Part shown: piece after piece, positions 1 to 10,749 of the stretch | Position numbering within the stretch: the stretch's first letter is position 1 | How the letters are laid out: the number at the start of each line of letters is the position of its first letter | Assembly: GCA_947044365.1 (NCBI GenBank) | Contig: OX345636.1 | Span: forward strand, 23,841,466 to 23,905,465 | Source of the DNA: Petrosia ficiformis | Taxonomy: Eukaryota; Porifera; Demospongiae; Haplosclerida; Petrosiidae | Length of the DNA stretch: 64,000 nt | Reading direction: 5' to 3' | Position numbers and translations under genes: made by a program | Notes under the pieces: model-generated | What the model saw: only the letters and a program-made list of their open reading frames with translations | What the model was told of the DNA's origin: nothing | Databases searched by the model: none

Positions 1-469
1 TGTGAACAGCAGTTTTCAACTGTAGTTATCACTTTTGAGAAATCATACCCTTGCTCAATTTGAGCTACTAACAATCTCAGAAACTTCTTTGTAGAACCAG
101 TTTGATAGCTCAGGGAAAAAGGAATCTCAGTTTTATCTAATATTAGACATAGTATACACAAGGATCATAAGAGATAATGTTGTGCTTATTTTAACACGAG
201 TAGTGCAGCCTACAAGAAGCACCACACAGTCAATATCATGGAATATTGTGTTGATATGTCTTTGCCTGTATTCCAACTCCCGATATACAATTTTCTTCAC
301 ACATGGGACACTCTATACCTCTTTGAAAGTAAATAAGATATTGCTGTGAAGGATTCCAAATGATCACAGGAGGCAGATAGGAAATCAAAGAAACCAAGCC
401 TTGTCCTTCTTTATGTCCTTTTCCTAGAATTAACCGATTAGGTAGCATTATTTGTGGTAAGCATAGCAT
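1..469 (-). pseudogene. DUF6729-like zinc-ribbon protein fragment (runs off the left edge)
   Basis: Read on the minus strand from 469, the product contains SYLPPVIIWNP followed by CPMCEENC. This resembles the 'LPP-x-iiW-P ... CPxC' start of the DUF6729 zinc-binding domain found in multicopy, transposon-associated proteins of cnidarians, sponges and fish. After a stop and frame change near 236 the similarity continues (DIDCVVLLVGC). Near 120-30 another segment reads IPFSLSYQTGSTKKFLRLLV and EQGYDFSKVITTVE, which fits the helical region downstream of the zinc ribbon. The frames are not continuous, so this is a relic or an unannotated multi-exon copy. The family is assigned from memory of its motif; the molecular function is unknown. 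Confidence 0.5.
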
Positions 470-549
470 TGATACCTAATGGTGCAATGTATTGATATAG
501 CAGTTGAGATGTATTTCATTTCTGCGAACTCTCATGTCTTGAGAACTAC

Positions 550-1076
550 TATACACAAAATCCATGTATTACCACGTAATACCATTGAATACCATGTCTT
601 ATCATTGAATACCATGTAGTACCATGTAGTACAACATATTACTATGTAGTACCATTGAATACCATGTATTATCATTGGGTATTACCATGTAATACCATCG
701 AATAGCATGCAGTAAACAATGTTTTACCATTGAATATCATGTAGTACCACGTACTACCATGTAGTACCATGTAGTACACAATGAATACCCTATAGTACCA
801 TGCATTACCATTGGATACCATGCAGTATCACATATTACTATGTAGTACCTTAGAATAGCATGTAGTACCACGTACTACCATGTAGTACACAATGAATACC
901 ATGTACTACCATGCATTACCATTGAATACCATGTACTACCATTGAATATCATGTATTATCATTGAATACCATGTAGTACCATGTAGTACCATGTAGTACC
1001 ATGTATTACCATGTAGTACCATCCATGTATTACGATGTAGTACCACGTATTACCACTGTATACCATGTATTACCAC
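550..1076. repeat. 10-bp minisatellite (ACCATGTAGT-type)
   Basis: About 500 bp of imperfect tandem 10-mers of the form TACCATGTAG / TACCATTGAA, with single-base variants (ACCACGTAGT, ACCATGTATT). The array is most regular at 961-1020. No open frame of note crosses it. Confidence 0.93.
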
Positions 1077-1197
1077 GCACCTATATCGTATTGAAAGTTT
1101 TGAAACCTGTCTCTTTCTTGGTTTTTGGTTTATAATCTCCGGCAGAGCACCTGTATCGTATTGAAAGTTTTGAAACCCGTCTCTTTCTTGGTTTTTG
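1077..1197. repeat. Two direct copies of a 51-bp unit, period 70
   Basis: Copies at 1077-1127 and 1147-1197 start GCACCTRTATCG and end TTTCTTGGTTTTTG. They differ at about two positions. They abut the minisatellite on its right side. Confidence 0.9.
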
Positions 1198-1324
1198 CTC
1201 TCTGAAGATTTTGATTATATTATCAAACGTGCATCATACATTAATAGACTCGATGGCTTCGGATAAGAAGAGTTTCAAATGTAAAGAACCACCCACCCAC
1301 CCACTCTTACCTCCAAGTAAAAAA

Positions 1325-1564
1325 CAAAAGGTGAAGGAGGAATACCAACTCGTCCTTGGTATAAGGACTGGGACCATTGATGAGAAAGTTGTAGATGTCT
1401 GGGTACTCAACTTCTGGCATAAAATCAATAACACCAGGAACAAGACCAAACGTGATATTCTTCCCGATATGCTTGAGTTTCTCCTCGTACCGCTTCTCGA
1501 CACTGCTATCTAGTTCATGACAGTACTGCAAATATTTCCTACCAGACAGAAACATCATTGACAA
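1325..1564 (-). pseudogene. Fragment of a SWIM/YqaJ-associated multicopy protein
   Basis: The minus-strand frame from 1564 contains EVEYPDIYNFLINGPSPYT. I recognise this motif from a multicopy metazoan family whose members carry SWIM zinc fingers and YqaJ-like nuclease domains ('[27 protein letters not shown]'-type). Coding similarity ends after ...KDEL at a plausible splice donor (GAGTTG|GTATTC, about 1340). The remaining exons are not visible to the left, so this is probably a lone exon or relic. Family identification is by memory of the motif. Confidence 0.45.
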
Positions 1565-1754
1565 CTTAGACAGCTGCCACTCAATAAGTGATGGTTAGTG
1601 GTAGACCGTTCGATCTAGCATGATCTATTAATGCAATGAGGTTGGCTTTCAATCCCTGTGTTGATACAGCTCTACACTTCAACTATCCCCTTACTTCAGA
1701 AATGTTCAATTCACTAGGACTTCTTCCTCCCAATGAAGCGTCAGCTACAAACCT

Positions 1755-2301
1755 TAGTGATGGGCGATTCCGATTCCTGAGTATTCGATTCTTCGATTCC
1801 GTCTGGAATTGTACTCGTATCATATCGATAGAAGCGATTCCGAATTAAACCACGCCCTTTAAAATTAATAATAGTTAATAAATCAGTAGTTATTAAATAA
1901 GTTAATATTCCTGTAGGCTGCGGCAGCATAGTGCATGCATGTAATGAACAATTGAACATGTATTATTATATTTATTTTTTCACAATAACTTTAACATGAA
2001 CAAGATAGAACACATATGCAGCTGTACTTGCTTGATTAGTAACAGTGTTACAGTGATTTCATTGGTCAGAATTGAATCATGTTTGGTGTCTTGCTGCTAT
2101 AGCAACTAGTCTCACAGTTACTTGACTACTTCTTCCGTATCTGTACTCTGTAGTTCACTGACTTCACTCAGTTCACTATCTTTACTGTCTGTTTAGCGCA
2201 GACAGTAAGTATTCAGAATCAGTATTCGATTCCATCGATTCCTGCTCCAAAAGTATTCAGAATCGGAATCGATTGATAATTTTTGGTATCGCCCATCACT
2301 A
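1755..2301. mobile_element. hAT-type MITE (547 bp)
   Basis: Inverted ends TAGTGATGGGCGAT...ATCGCCCATCACTA are flanked by an 8-bp duplication, ACAAACCT (1747-1754) and ACAAGCCT (2302-2309), 7 of 8 matching. An 8-bp duplication with TAGTGATGGG-like ends is the hAT signature. Subterminal ATTCGATTCC/GAATCGATTG repeats are present. There is no transposase frame, so it is non-autonomous. Confidence 0.85.
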
Positions 2302-2309
2302 ACAAGCCT

Positions 2310-3660
2310 ACATCTACTCTAATTAATTTAATGCGCTTCAGTATCAGACCGTAATTTCTAATTATCTTTCTAAAAATGTTCGTGCACGCGTGACACTCGC
2401 GCGCACACCCCATAAGCACGTGGAGTCACATGGGTCATTATGTTGCTGGAAAATACCTGTTTTCCATCATTCAAGGAATACAATACACTCCTTTGTTAAT
2501 CAGTTACTGAAGGAACATGTGGAGAGACTTAAATGGAGACATGTGACATGATCATGCAATCCAAGGTGAATCAGTTTATGGTAATTTATAATACTTTAGA
2601 ATATTTTTTTGTTTGTGTTTTATGAATAAGCTACTTGTATATAGCAGAAATACCAAACTGCAATTTATCCATGGAATTTGCAATTCTATCTTTGTGTGAG
2701 ACAATGAAAATGTCACAAAAATTATAGAATTGAAGAAAATGACCATAAATTTATAATTGGGATTTTGGCCCAACTAAATGAATATTTAAAGTACAAATGT
2801 AAATTAAATGCATTATGTATAAATAATTAATGAAGTTCTATAATTAGCAGTTCAGAAGCAATATTCAACTTGGAAGTTACTTTTACAAGTTTTGTTTTGC
2901 AGCTATAGTTAATCCTTGCCCGTGTAGGACAATCGTTGTTTCTGTCTTTCTAAAATGTGTGGAAAACTTACATTTTGGGACTTAGATCGAGCTTAAAACA
3001 GACTTCAAATCGTACAAGAATCAACAATGGAATGCATGAAATCAAGTACAGTTGAAATAATGGCTGCTACAACATTGAGCCTGCATTGCTTCAAGCTTTC
3101 TGCCATAACGGTCCCATTCTAACTCCATTTCTTGCTTGTGATTGAAGCCACAAACGTGTTTTCTAATTGATTTTAATACTAGGAATCATGTACTCTTGGT
3201 AGGACAGAAGTGTAAGTTGTAACACGTGCAGATAATTATATTATAATAATAACAATCTCAGAATAATAATTATTAATATTAATATAGTGAAGTACTGTCT
3301 GCCATTATTTTTTTGTCAACAATCTTCCTTGTTTCCTAATCACACTTGTGGAAAAGATTCTACACTACTAGTGCATTCATTATAGTTATGCATTTGTATT
3401 AGAAATTTTAGTATCATGTGTAATAAAACCCATAATGTAACCAGTGATCTGCAAGTAGATATTCAAAGGTAATTAATATGTTCTATTGTTCCACAATTGT
3501 ATCATCAGATAATTTTAAAGAGTGTTTATATACGTAATTGTTATAGTCATATTTTGGTGTTTAACTGCAAAGTACCAACCAGGTACATTAATATTAAAGT
3601 GTTTTGTATTTTCCATGCCTCAAGTATGTTTGAAAATTTGCTATATTATGGATTAAGATT
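2310..3660. other. No gene recognised
   Basis: AT-rich sequence with only short unconvincing frames. If the Harbinger element to the right were complete, its C-terminal DDE exons should lie here, but I see no matching coding sequence. Confidence 0.5.
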
Positions 3661-3686
3661 TTTAAATTGATCTTTTTGTCTTACCT

Positions 3687-4348
3687 GAATAGAGCATTAG
3701 AGTTTCAAATCCTTCCACTATAGCTTGTAATTGATTACCACTAGGAATACGGACAAATTTTGAAAACAAGTTGTCTGAAATTGCTTTACATGTATCTATT
3801 ACGATTTCACGAACTGTTGATCTTCCTAGCCCAAACAATGCTGCCAGGGTCCTATACTCAACATTAGTTGCCAACGTAATAGCCACACGTTCTTCCACTG
3901 GGACAGCTCTTCTCGATGTTGTATCTCTCCTCTCCACTGATGGTTTCAATTCTTTTACCAGCAGATTGAATGTTTCGTATGACATCCTCAAGTTCTCTTT
4001 CCACCATTTATTACCAAATAATCCATTTGAAGCTGCTTGCCACCATTGTCTACTACGATGAATACACCAGCATGATCGTTTGGTAGATGTAATGAGTAAT
4101 TGTACTAGTCGTTGCCTATTTGTTAATCTTTTTCTTCTCTGAATTTGTAACTTCCTCAAAAATGTTTTTCTCAGTTCCTCTCTCCTCATTCTATTTTTTT
4201 TTGCTATTTGCTTTTTGTACATTGTGATTAGCAATAAAATCATAAACACTTCCATCTCTATAATAATTGTGTACTTTACATGGTTACTATTGCAAACCAT
4301 AGTAATGTTATGCACGTGATAGTGTTGCAATTTACTGTGTGTGGACAC
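3687..4348 (-). pseudogene. PIF/Harbinger transposase (HARBI1-like), N-terminal exon only
   Basis: The minus-strand frame of about 220 residues has a basic N-terminus. It is followed by the HARBI1-type segment WWKENLRMSYETFNLLVKEL, then ERVAITLATNVEYRTLAALF and GLGRSTVREIVIDTC, the helix-turn-helix-like part preceding the DDE nuclease of PIF/Harbinger transposases. It ends at a good donor (ATTCAG|GTAAGA at about 3686). The DDE half is absent, so this copy cannot encode a nuclease. The N-terminal 60 residues look like upstream low-complexity sequence rather than conserved protein. Confidence 0.8.
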
Positions 4349-4439
4349 GATTAATGCGCATCACTTCAAGTGCCACACCCACGCGCCCTTGAAGCGCTTC
4401 GAAGCGCTTCAAATTAATGTGTAGTGTGGACAGGCCTTA
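4348..4439. repeat. Right terminal inverted repeat of the Harbinger element, with palindrome
   Basis: Read inward, the terminus is GGCCTGTCCACACTACAC, typical of PIF/Harbinger, flanked by TTA at 4437-4439 (3-bp target). A perfect 22-bp palindrome made of two tandem GAAGCGCTTC units plus one flanking pair sits at 4390-4411. The matching left end was not found between 2310 and 3660. Confidence 0.65.
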
Positions 4440-5436
4440 AAATGATATATATTATACATCCCAATCATGTAAAAGACAAAGCTACAGCAAACGATTAAAC
4501 CATTGTAGTCACAAATACTTCATTTGGAGAAAATCGCTGTTTTTATCAAGTAATGATTAAAAATATATTTAGTAGTGGCTAGCAAAGCACAGAGATGTCT
4601 CTAAGACTCACTAAAGGTATCACAAAATAGGCAAGACATTAATTTTTGTGATGCTAGGTGTGAAGAACAACTCATGCTCATGCATTCTAACGTTAGGTTT
4701 GTGTATAATTTATTTTTATGCACATGCAATCTTCCTTTTTATATATAATCCTATAATAATAAGCTGCTCTAGTCTATATTACTTTTGTAAACTCAGAGAG
4801 CGGTTGGAATGATTCACAGGTATATAGTCATCAACATTCTGCAGAAAAGGAAGTGAATTTACATCAATAATCTATAGGTAACCTCTGTAGAAATGGGAAA
4901 TGTTTTGAAGAAGCACACATAATATTTTATGAAGCTATAACTAGCAAGGTATAGCGTACAAATTATATTATTATTATGAAGCCTGTGTACTTGTGTATAA
5001 TTCATGTTGTATAGATGATGTCCCCTGAATTGTTCTCACATGATTGTTTCAACACATGGTAAAAACTCAAAAGTAAACTTTCACTTCCATATATTAAGAT
5101 GCATGAAAAATGCTACACAGCAAATTAGTAGGATCTAAAAAGACTATCACTACTAAACCTCTGCCCTCTACCCTCTACAAATAGTAATAATTTGTGGGCA
5201 GCAATACATAATTGTGTATAACTTCAAGCATATTTTAAAAAGATTAGTAGAGCGAACAGTTAAGAATCTTCTTTCACAACAGTGGGAGGAGGATGGTAAT
5301 GAAACATTGGGTTCATGATGAGAGGTTTGTGCAAATAATTGTACTCGTTGACCAAAATTGATTACTATATGCATAATCATGCTGCATGGGGTGCTGAAGT
5401 CACTAAAAATGGGATTGATTAAAACACAGACTGGAC
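4440..5436. other. No gene; small MITE relic at 4437-4490
   Basis: 4437-4490 resembles the interior of the TGTGACC-ended MITE family seen at 28355 and 45328 (AAAATGATATAT...AAGACAAAGC). The rest is AT-rich with no supported frame. Confidence 0.4.
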
Positions 5437-5560
5437 CACAGACCATGGACCAGATGTGGACTACATTACTAAAATACGGACCAGATCACACAGACCACGG
5501 AACATAAGCGGACCACAGCACGAACCATGAAAGTCCAGCGCAGACCACACTACGAGTACT
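5437..5560. repeat. Degenerate GGACCACAGACC repeat
   Basis: About ten imperfect occurrences of GACCA-containing words (CAGACCATGGACC, CGGACCAGATC, GCGGACCACAG). Low-complexity DNA with no coding support. Confidence 0.6.
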
Positions 5561-5759
5561 GCATTACTGAAAATCTAGCAGTAGCAGAAGGTACTGTGTT
5601 CTTATTATACTATTTTATAATTATCATCGTCATAATGATGATTCTACATAATAATTATATAACATGACTAGACATAATAATTATATAAATATAGTAACAT
5701 AATTATGAGTGATATTAACCATAGATAGTACTATCTATGTATTAACCCAAAAGTATAGT

Positions 5760-5790
5760 AGATATATATATATATATATAGATATATATG

Positions 5791-5823
<33 letters not shown>
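5760..5823. repeat. (AT)n microsatellite
   Basis: Nearly pure AT dinucleotide tract interrupted by GATATATATG. Confidence 0.95.
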
Positions 5824-6318
5824 ATTATGAGATTTAGACGCAGAGTGAACATATCCATTTGGTATTTGCTACCTCCTGATATAAAGTAGAAGAATATTCT
5901 TTATCATCTGCTATCTTTTCAAGTACTGAAGGGCAAGTTCGAATGTGGGGATCTTTAAATTTTTATGAGGGTATTGAATTGCATACTCATGGTTACCAAG
6001 GTAATGAATGAGTACAAAATGTTTAGCTGCGTTTAGTAGCTGATACACATGTCGTTAGAAATTGTTTGAAGCTCAGGTAGGAGTTTTCAGGATAAAATCT
6101 GTTTTCTTGATCACGGGATTTTTTCTGGGAATATTCTTTATTCCATTTTGATACCATCTACATCTTCAATCATCTGCAAAATGTAATTGATGTATATAAT
6201 TATATAATTAGTATACATGTATACATACATAACATAATTATATTATTATATTATAGCTATTATGAAAAATACATAAATATATAAATAAATGTGTGTATAT
6301 ATAATATTTATATGTAAT

Positions 6319-6587
6319 ATATATAGTATGCTAATACGTCCTATATACAAAATATAGGACCTGAGTTTTGTGTCCAAGGATGTGATATAGCCCAAGCCTG
6401 CAAGTGCTATATCACATCCAAAGACACAAAACGAGGGTCCTATATTCAGTATATAGGACCTATTAGCATACTATATACAATATATTGTATCATGGTGACA
6501 TCTCCTGCATAGTGCGCAAATGAAGGTCTATATACAAAATATAGGACTCACCACATCAAAGGGATGATGTCACCATCATACTATATA
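6319..6587. repeat. Nested foldback (long imperfect palindrome) repeats
   Basis: The left half 6319-6395 pairs with 6396-6477: ATATAGTATG with CATACTATAT, GTCCTATATAC with GTATATAGGAC, GTTTTGTGTC with GACACAAAAC, and GGATGTGATATAG with CTATATCACATCC. A second foldback, ATGGTGACATC at 6492 with GATGTCACCAT at 6566, lies beside it and ends with the same CATACTATAT. It looks like a foldback MITE with a related copy inserted next to it. No protein is encoded. Confidence 0.85.
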
Positions 6588-6620
6588 AATATATGTAATA
6601 TTTATAACACCCTATGAGTG

Positions 6621-6678
6621 CTATATTGGATTTATATGAACCGAGCCCGAGGGCAAGGTGCATATAAATCCAATATAG
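6621..6678. repeat. Perfect 18-bp hairpin with 22-nt loop
   Basis: CTATATTGGATTTATATG (6621-6638) and its exact reverse complement (6661-6678) flank a GC-rich loop containing CCGAGCCCGAGGGC. It is a separate foldback unit next to the one at 6319. Confidence 0.85.
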
Positions 6679-7289
6679 AGGAGGTGTGGCAGTTTCCGGA
6701 CGGAGGTAGTTATCGGACACTTCAGATTTGTATAGCACTTTCTCTGCTCATGTTGTATTTCTAGCTTTCAACTTTAAAAAGCACATACCTATATCTATAT
6801 GGTATGCATACTGCAAGTTTGGTGTCTCTCAATAAATGAAAATATATACTATGAAGCAACTTCATGTATACTCTGCCGTTCATTTTTTCCCAACACCTGT
6901 AAAGAATTTTGGATTTTCAAAACAATATTATACACAATCAAAGAATACATCAATCTGTAGCAAATTTTATGAACAATCAATAGAATCAAAAGCCGTTGGA
7001 TGGAGACAATGAAAAGTTAAGGTCAGTCTTGAGGTAGTTCCCGGACAAATTTTTACAGCTATTTCGCTGGCCAAATAAGCGGGAAATTCAAATTTGTCAG
7101 ATTGTAGCTTTAGCACTAAGTGATAATTTTAAAGCTAAAAAGCAACAAGAAGTGAAACAGCAACAACAACAAGAATTGTAAGTCTTAGAATATAAAACTG
7201 GCAATAAAATATTATTTATTATTCACAGTTGTAACTGCATAAAAAATATAAACATGCCCAAATTATATAATAATTTTTTTGTACAGAAT

Positions 7290-8492
7290 ATGGCTGTAAG
7301 CAATTACAGGTGGAAGGAGGAAGACTTAATAAAAGCAATTGAAGAAGTACAGGACAGACATTCATCGGTATGAAAAGCAGCTGAGAAGTATGGCATCCCA
7401 AAGAGCACATTGTACGATTACCTTACACACAAGGTAGAAATAGGCACAAGACCAGGGCCAGATCCTGTACTTGGAAAAGACATTGAAGCACAATTAGTAG
7501 AATGGGTCATTAAGATGAGCGAAATTGGATATGGCCAAACACATGTACAAGTTTGCGAAATTGTTAAAAAAATGTTAGATAAAGCAGGAAAAAAGAGCCC
7601 CTTTCCAGATAACAGACCAGGGTGAGAATGGTGGCAAGCATTTATGAAACGCCATCCACAGCTATCTATGCGAACATTTCAGGCATGTCAAGCCAGTGCA
7701 ACCACTCCTGAAGTGTTAGATCACTGGTACTCAAATTTTGAGAAATTTTTATTGCTACACAATTTGCACAATTGTCCTTCACAAATATGGAATTGTGATG
7801 AGTCTGGCTTCTCTTTATGCCCTAAATCTGGAAGAGTGCTAGCATCTCAAGGGGTTAGATATGTCCACCACATTAGCAGTAGCAGCAGGCTTCAGATAAC
7901 TACATTGGTGTGTGCAAGTGCTGCTGGATCAACTATTCCACCAATGCATATTTTTGCAGGAGAAAGGTTCTCATACAACCCTCTTGCAAATGGTGTAGAA
8001 GGGGTATACTTTGGGAAATCCATTAATGGATGGATGACCCAAGAGCTGTTTAATGGTTGGATCACTAATCATTTTGTTCGACACATATCTCCTGAGCGTC
8101 CTGTATGTTTGATAGTAGATGGTCACTCATCCCATATAGACTGAGATACCTCCAAATTTTGTGAAGCTAATGGTATTCTACTGTATTGTCTTCCACCACA
8201 TTCATCACACGTCACACAGCCACTTGATGTTGAGTTGTTTTCCCCATTAAAGAAATGCTGGCAACATGCTGTGGCTGAATTCCAGCATGAAACAGGAGAA
8301 CTTATAAGTAAGCAAACATTTGCTAGAGTATTTCGTATCGCACTATGGGACTATTATAAATGCCTTCAGGGCCTCAGGAATTTACCCGCCCAATAGATCA
8401 GTCATTGATAACAAGAAACTGAAACCTTCACTACCATATCAAGAGATGTCTAAAAATGATACATCATCCACATTAATTCTGCTGTACGTATA
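7290..8492 (+). pseudogene. pogo/Tigger-type transposase, broken
   Basis: A full-length coding track of about 395 residues from ATG 7290. It starts with a psq-like helix-turn-helix (KYGIPKSTLYDYL), then a CENP-B-like DNA-binding domain (FMKRHPQLSMR). The DDE domain follows, with first Asp in IWNCDESGF, second in VCLIVDGHSSH, and third likely in HVTQPLDVE. Three in-frame stops interrupt it: TGA at 7371, TGA at 7623 (PG*EWW) and TGA at 8142. A +1 frame change near 8358 is followed by the family C-terminus (FRASGIYPPNRSVI) ending at about 8492. At least the first two TGA codons fit CGA-to-TGA (CpG) decay. Direct repeats AGGTAGTTNYCGGACA at about 6705 and 7030 may belong to the upstream terminus. 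It is not functional. Confidence 0.9.
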
Positions 8493-8570
8493 ACTGATAC
8501 GAAGAAGCTGGTGAGTTAATTTACCTGTACAGACTATCTGTCTTAATTTGGCTATTTGTATGCTGTATCA

Positions 8571-8878
8571 CAGTGGCGTAGCCAGGGCCTAATTTATAAC
8601 CAGGCCTGAAATCAGCGCATGAAGCACACCAAAAAATTTTCTAATTATTTATTCATGATGGGCGTGTCAATTAATAATAATAATGAAATGAATAATGCAA
8701 CCAAGAAGTCAATAAACGGACAGTTCTGGTGATACTGCGATATCATCAGGAACTCCGCTAAGAACTCTTGTTACACTTGTACATGCAACTGTTAAAACCA
8801 TCATTGCTGGTCCTGATATCATTACTTACCAGCTGCATCGCCTGTTCATCAGTTGGCCCATTACTAACTACGCCAATG
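8571..8878. mobile_element. hAT-type MITE (308 bp) with perfect 8-bp target duplication
   Basis: The ends CAGTGGCGTAG and CTACGCCAATG form inverted repeats (10 of 11). CTGTATCA occurs immediately outside both ends (8563-8570 and 8879-8886). CAGTGGCGTAGCC is a common hAT terminus. Non-coding. Confidence 0.92.
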
Positions 8879-9181
8879 CTGTATCATAGACTTTGAGTGA
8901 TTATTTTGCTTTGTACATTGCTTCATAGTATCATATTCTGTACAACTAGTACTTTGACATGTGTTAAATGATGTGGGATGTATCTGACTAATAATAGGAC
9001 TTCCAGAATAATAAAATTATATCATAATGAATTAGTAACCCAGTCCTAATGAATGTGACTTGTGATTAAGTAATAATTTTATTGCAGGTACACAATATTA
9101 TGTATATGTCTTCTCAATCTCATCACCACTTGTGAAGCGAATTATACATTCAAAGATTCAATCACAGCCAACTCTTTGGAT

Positions 9182-9520
9182 TCCATGGTGGGTATCGTAG
9201 ATGGGACAGTGTTAGGATGCAAATGCTAAAGGCTGTAGAATTAGGTGAGTCTATAAGGCATGCATCTGAAATGTTTGATATTCCCAAGTCTACCCTTCAT
9301 AATAAAGTAACAGGAAATACTGGTTTCAATGTAAGGTCAGGGCCAGATCCCTATCTCACCTTTGACATGTAAGATCGGCTATCCTCATACCAAAAACATG
9401 GCAACAGATCTAGATGTGTTAAATAGATACTTCGACATTCTAGTGAAATACTTACTTGACAATGGTATATATAATTCTCCAGGTAGGATAGATATGCAGA
9501 TAGAGACAAAGACTGCCAAA
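9182..9520 (+). pseudogene. Second pogo-like transposase fragment
   Basis: 9186-9365 reads as a psq-type helix-turn-helix: RWDSVRMQMLKAVELGESI, then FDIPKSTLHNKVTG, then SGPDPYLT. A second segment at 9392-9490 (LDVLNRYFDILVKYLLDN, IYNSPGRI) matches the region just before the first catalytic Asp in this family. It breaks off before the catalytic motif and nothing follows. Its helix-turn-helix differs clearly from the copy at 7290, so it belongs to another pogo subfamily. Confidence 0.75.
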
Positions 9521-9807
9521 CATATACCAACCTACACATCACTGTCACATTTATAGACAACAATCTCAATGCAATTCATTACCTTGCCTATTTTAGTGCC
9601 TCTTTTACTAACATTTGTGGCACAAATCTTACAAATTAGGGCTGGAACAGATACCTAATAATCCGCATAATTATCTGTGAACTGAACACCTGGATTTGTT
9701 ACTGGTACCCTTTTAATATTTCCAAACATGTGAAATCTAAATGGCAATAAAACGGTGGAGTAGTTATTTCTGTTCAATTCAGTAATGTTATTTAAACACA
9801 ATTACAG

Positions 9808-10509
9808 AATCTACTGATACTGACGATGATATTGACTTACACTGTTTTGGATGAAGCTCCTACTATATGTACTAGATTGAGAGGCAAAAAGGAGAAAAGG
9901 TAATAGTTACTCTGTTTAATTACAGAATCTATTGATACTGATGACCAGACTCACGGATTTTCCGTTACCACGTTATTTCAACGAAATTCACGGAATCCGT
10001 GAATTGAAAGAAAATTAAACAAATTTACAAACAATTTGTGGAGTAAGCACATGGATGAACAAAAATCGCATGATCGTGAAGTGTTATCAGAAGAAAGTGT
10101 ACATACTTTATTTACATTAAAGTGGAATGGTGATTTAACTAAATAAAAACATAACTTTTTTGTGCATGTAATGTTTTTAATGTGATTATTTAGTTGTAAC
10201 AAATTTTCATGGAATTTCTTATTTTGATTCACGCCAAAAAATGGAAAAACCTTTTTTAAAAATCTGAAAATGCAAATTTAAAATATGGAAAATCCAGGAC
10301 CCTGCTGATGACCCATATTGAATTACACTGTTTGGACAAATTTCCTACTAGATTGAGAGGCAAGAAGGAGAAAGGTAATAGTTACATGTATTTCTGTTTA
10401 ATTTAATATAATATACACAATTACAGAATCTATTGATACTGATGATGATTACACTGTTTGGACGAAGCTCCTACTACACGTACTAGATTGAGAGGCAAGA
10501 AGGAGGAAG
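9808..10509 (+). repeat. Exon-like unit repeated three times (fourth partial copy at 15756)
   Basis: Units at 9808-9899, 9926-10374 (interrupted by a MITE) and 10427-10509 each begin after ATTACAG and end at GTAATAGTT. They look like a roughly 85-95-bp exon with acceptor and donor. Shared internal words are AATCTAYTGATACTGA, GAAGCTCCTACTA and AGATTGAGAGGCAA. No single frame is open in all copies; one frame gives DEAPTTRTRLRGKKE. A truncated fourth copy starts at 15756. Its origin is unknown; it may be a multiplied exon of a transposon protein. Confidence 0.7.
9946..10304. mobile_element. hAT-type MITE (359 bp) inserted in the repeated exon-like unit
   Basis: Ends CAGACTCACGGATTTTCC and GGAAAATCCAGGACCCTG are inverted and share GGATTTTCC. 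A perfect 8-bp duplication, CTGATGAC, flanks it (9938-9945, 10305-10312). Virtual removal joins the two halves of the surrounding exon-like repeat, which supports the boundaries. Confidence 0.88.
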
Positions 10510-10749
10510 GTAATAGTTGCAATATAATCCGTTTGTGGAATAAAGAAGAAACCGATATGCATACAGCATGAAGATGTTTATTTAGTTTAATGGAGCCCAA
10601 AAATCGAAGCTACATGCCTAACAAAAGCAATAGAGATGCTAATTGTGGGCATTGCCACTGACTACTACACTTTCAAACACTCGCCTTGCTGCTTTCCTGT
10701 AGCCACCATTGATACCAACCATCACACCCTACCATTCCAAATTCGATGA

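Noticed and set aside
6621..6678. microRNA precursor
   Set aside because: The stem is only 18 bp, it sits in a foldback repeat cluster, and the arms lack the usual 22-nt plus bulges.
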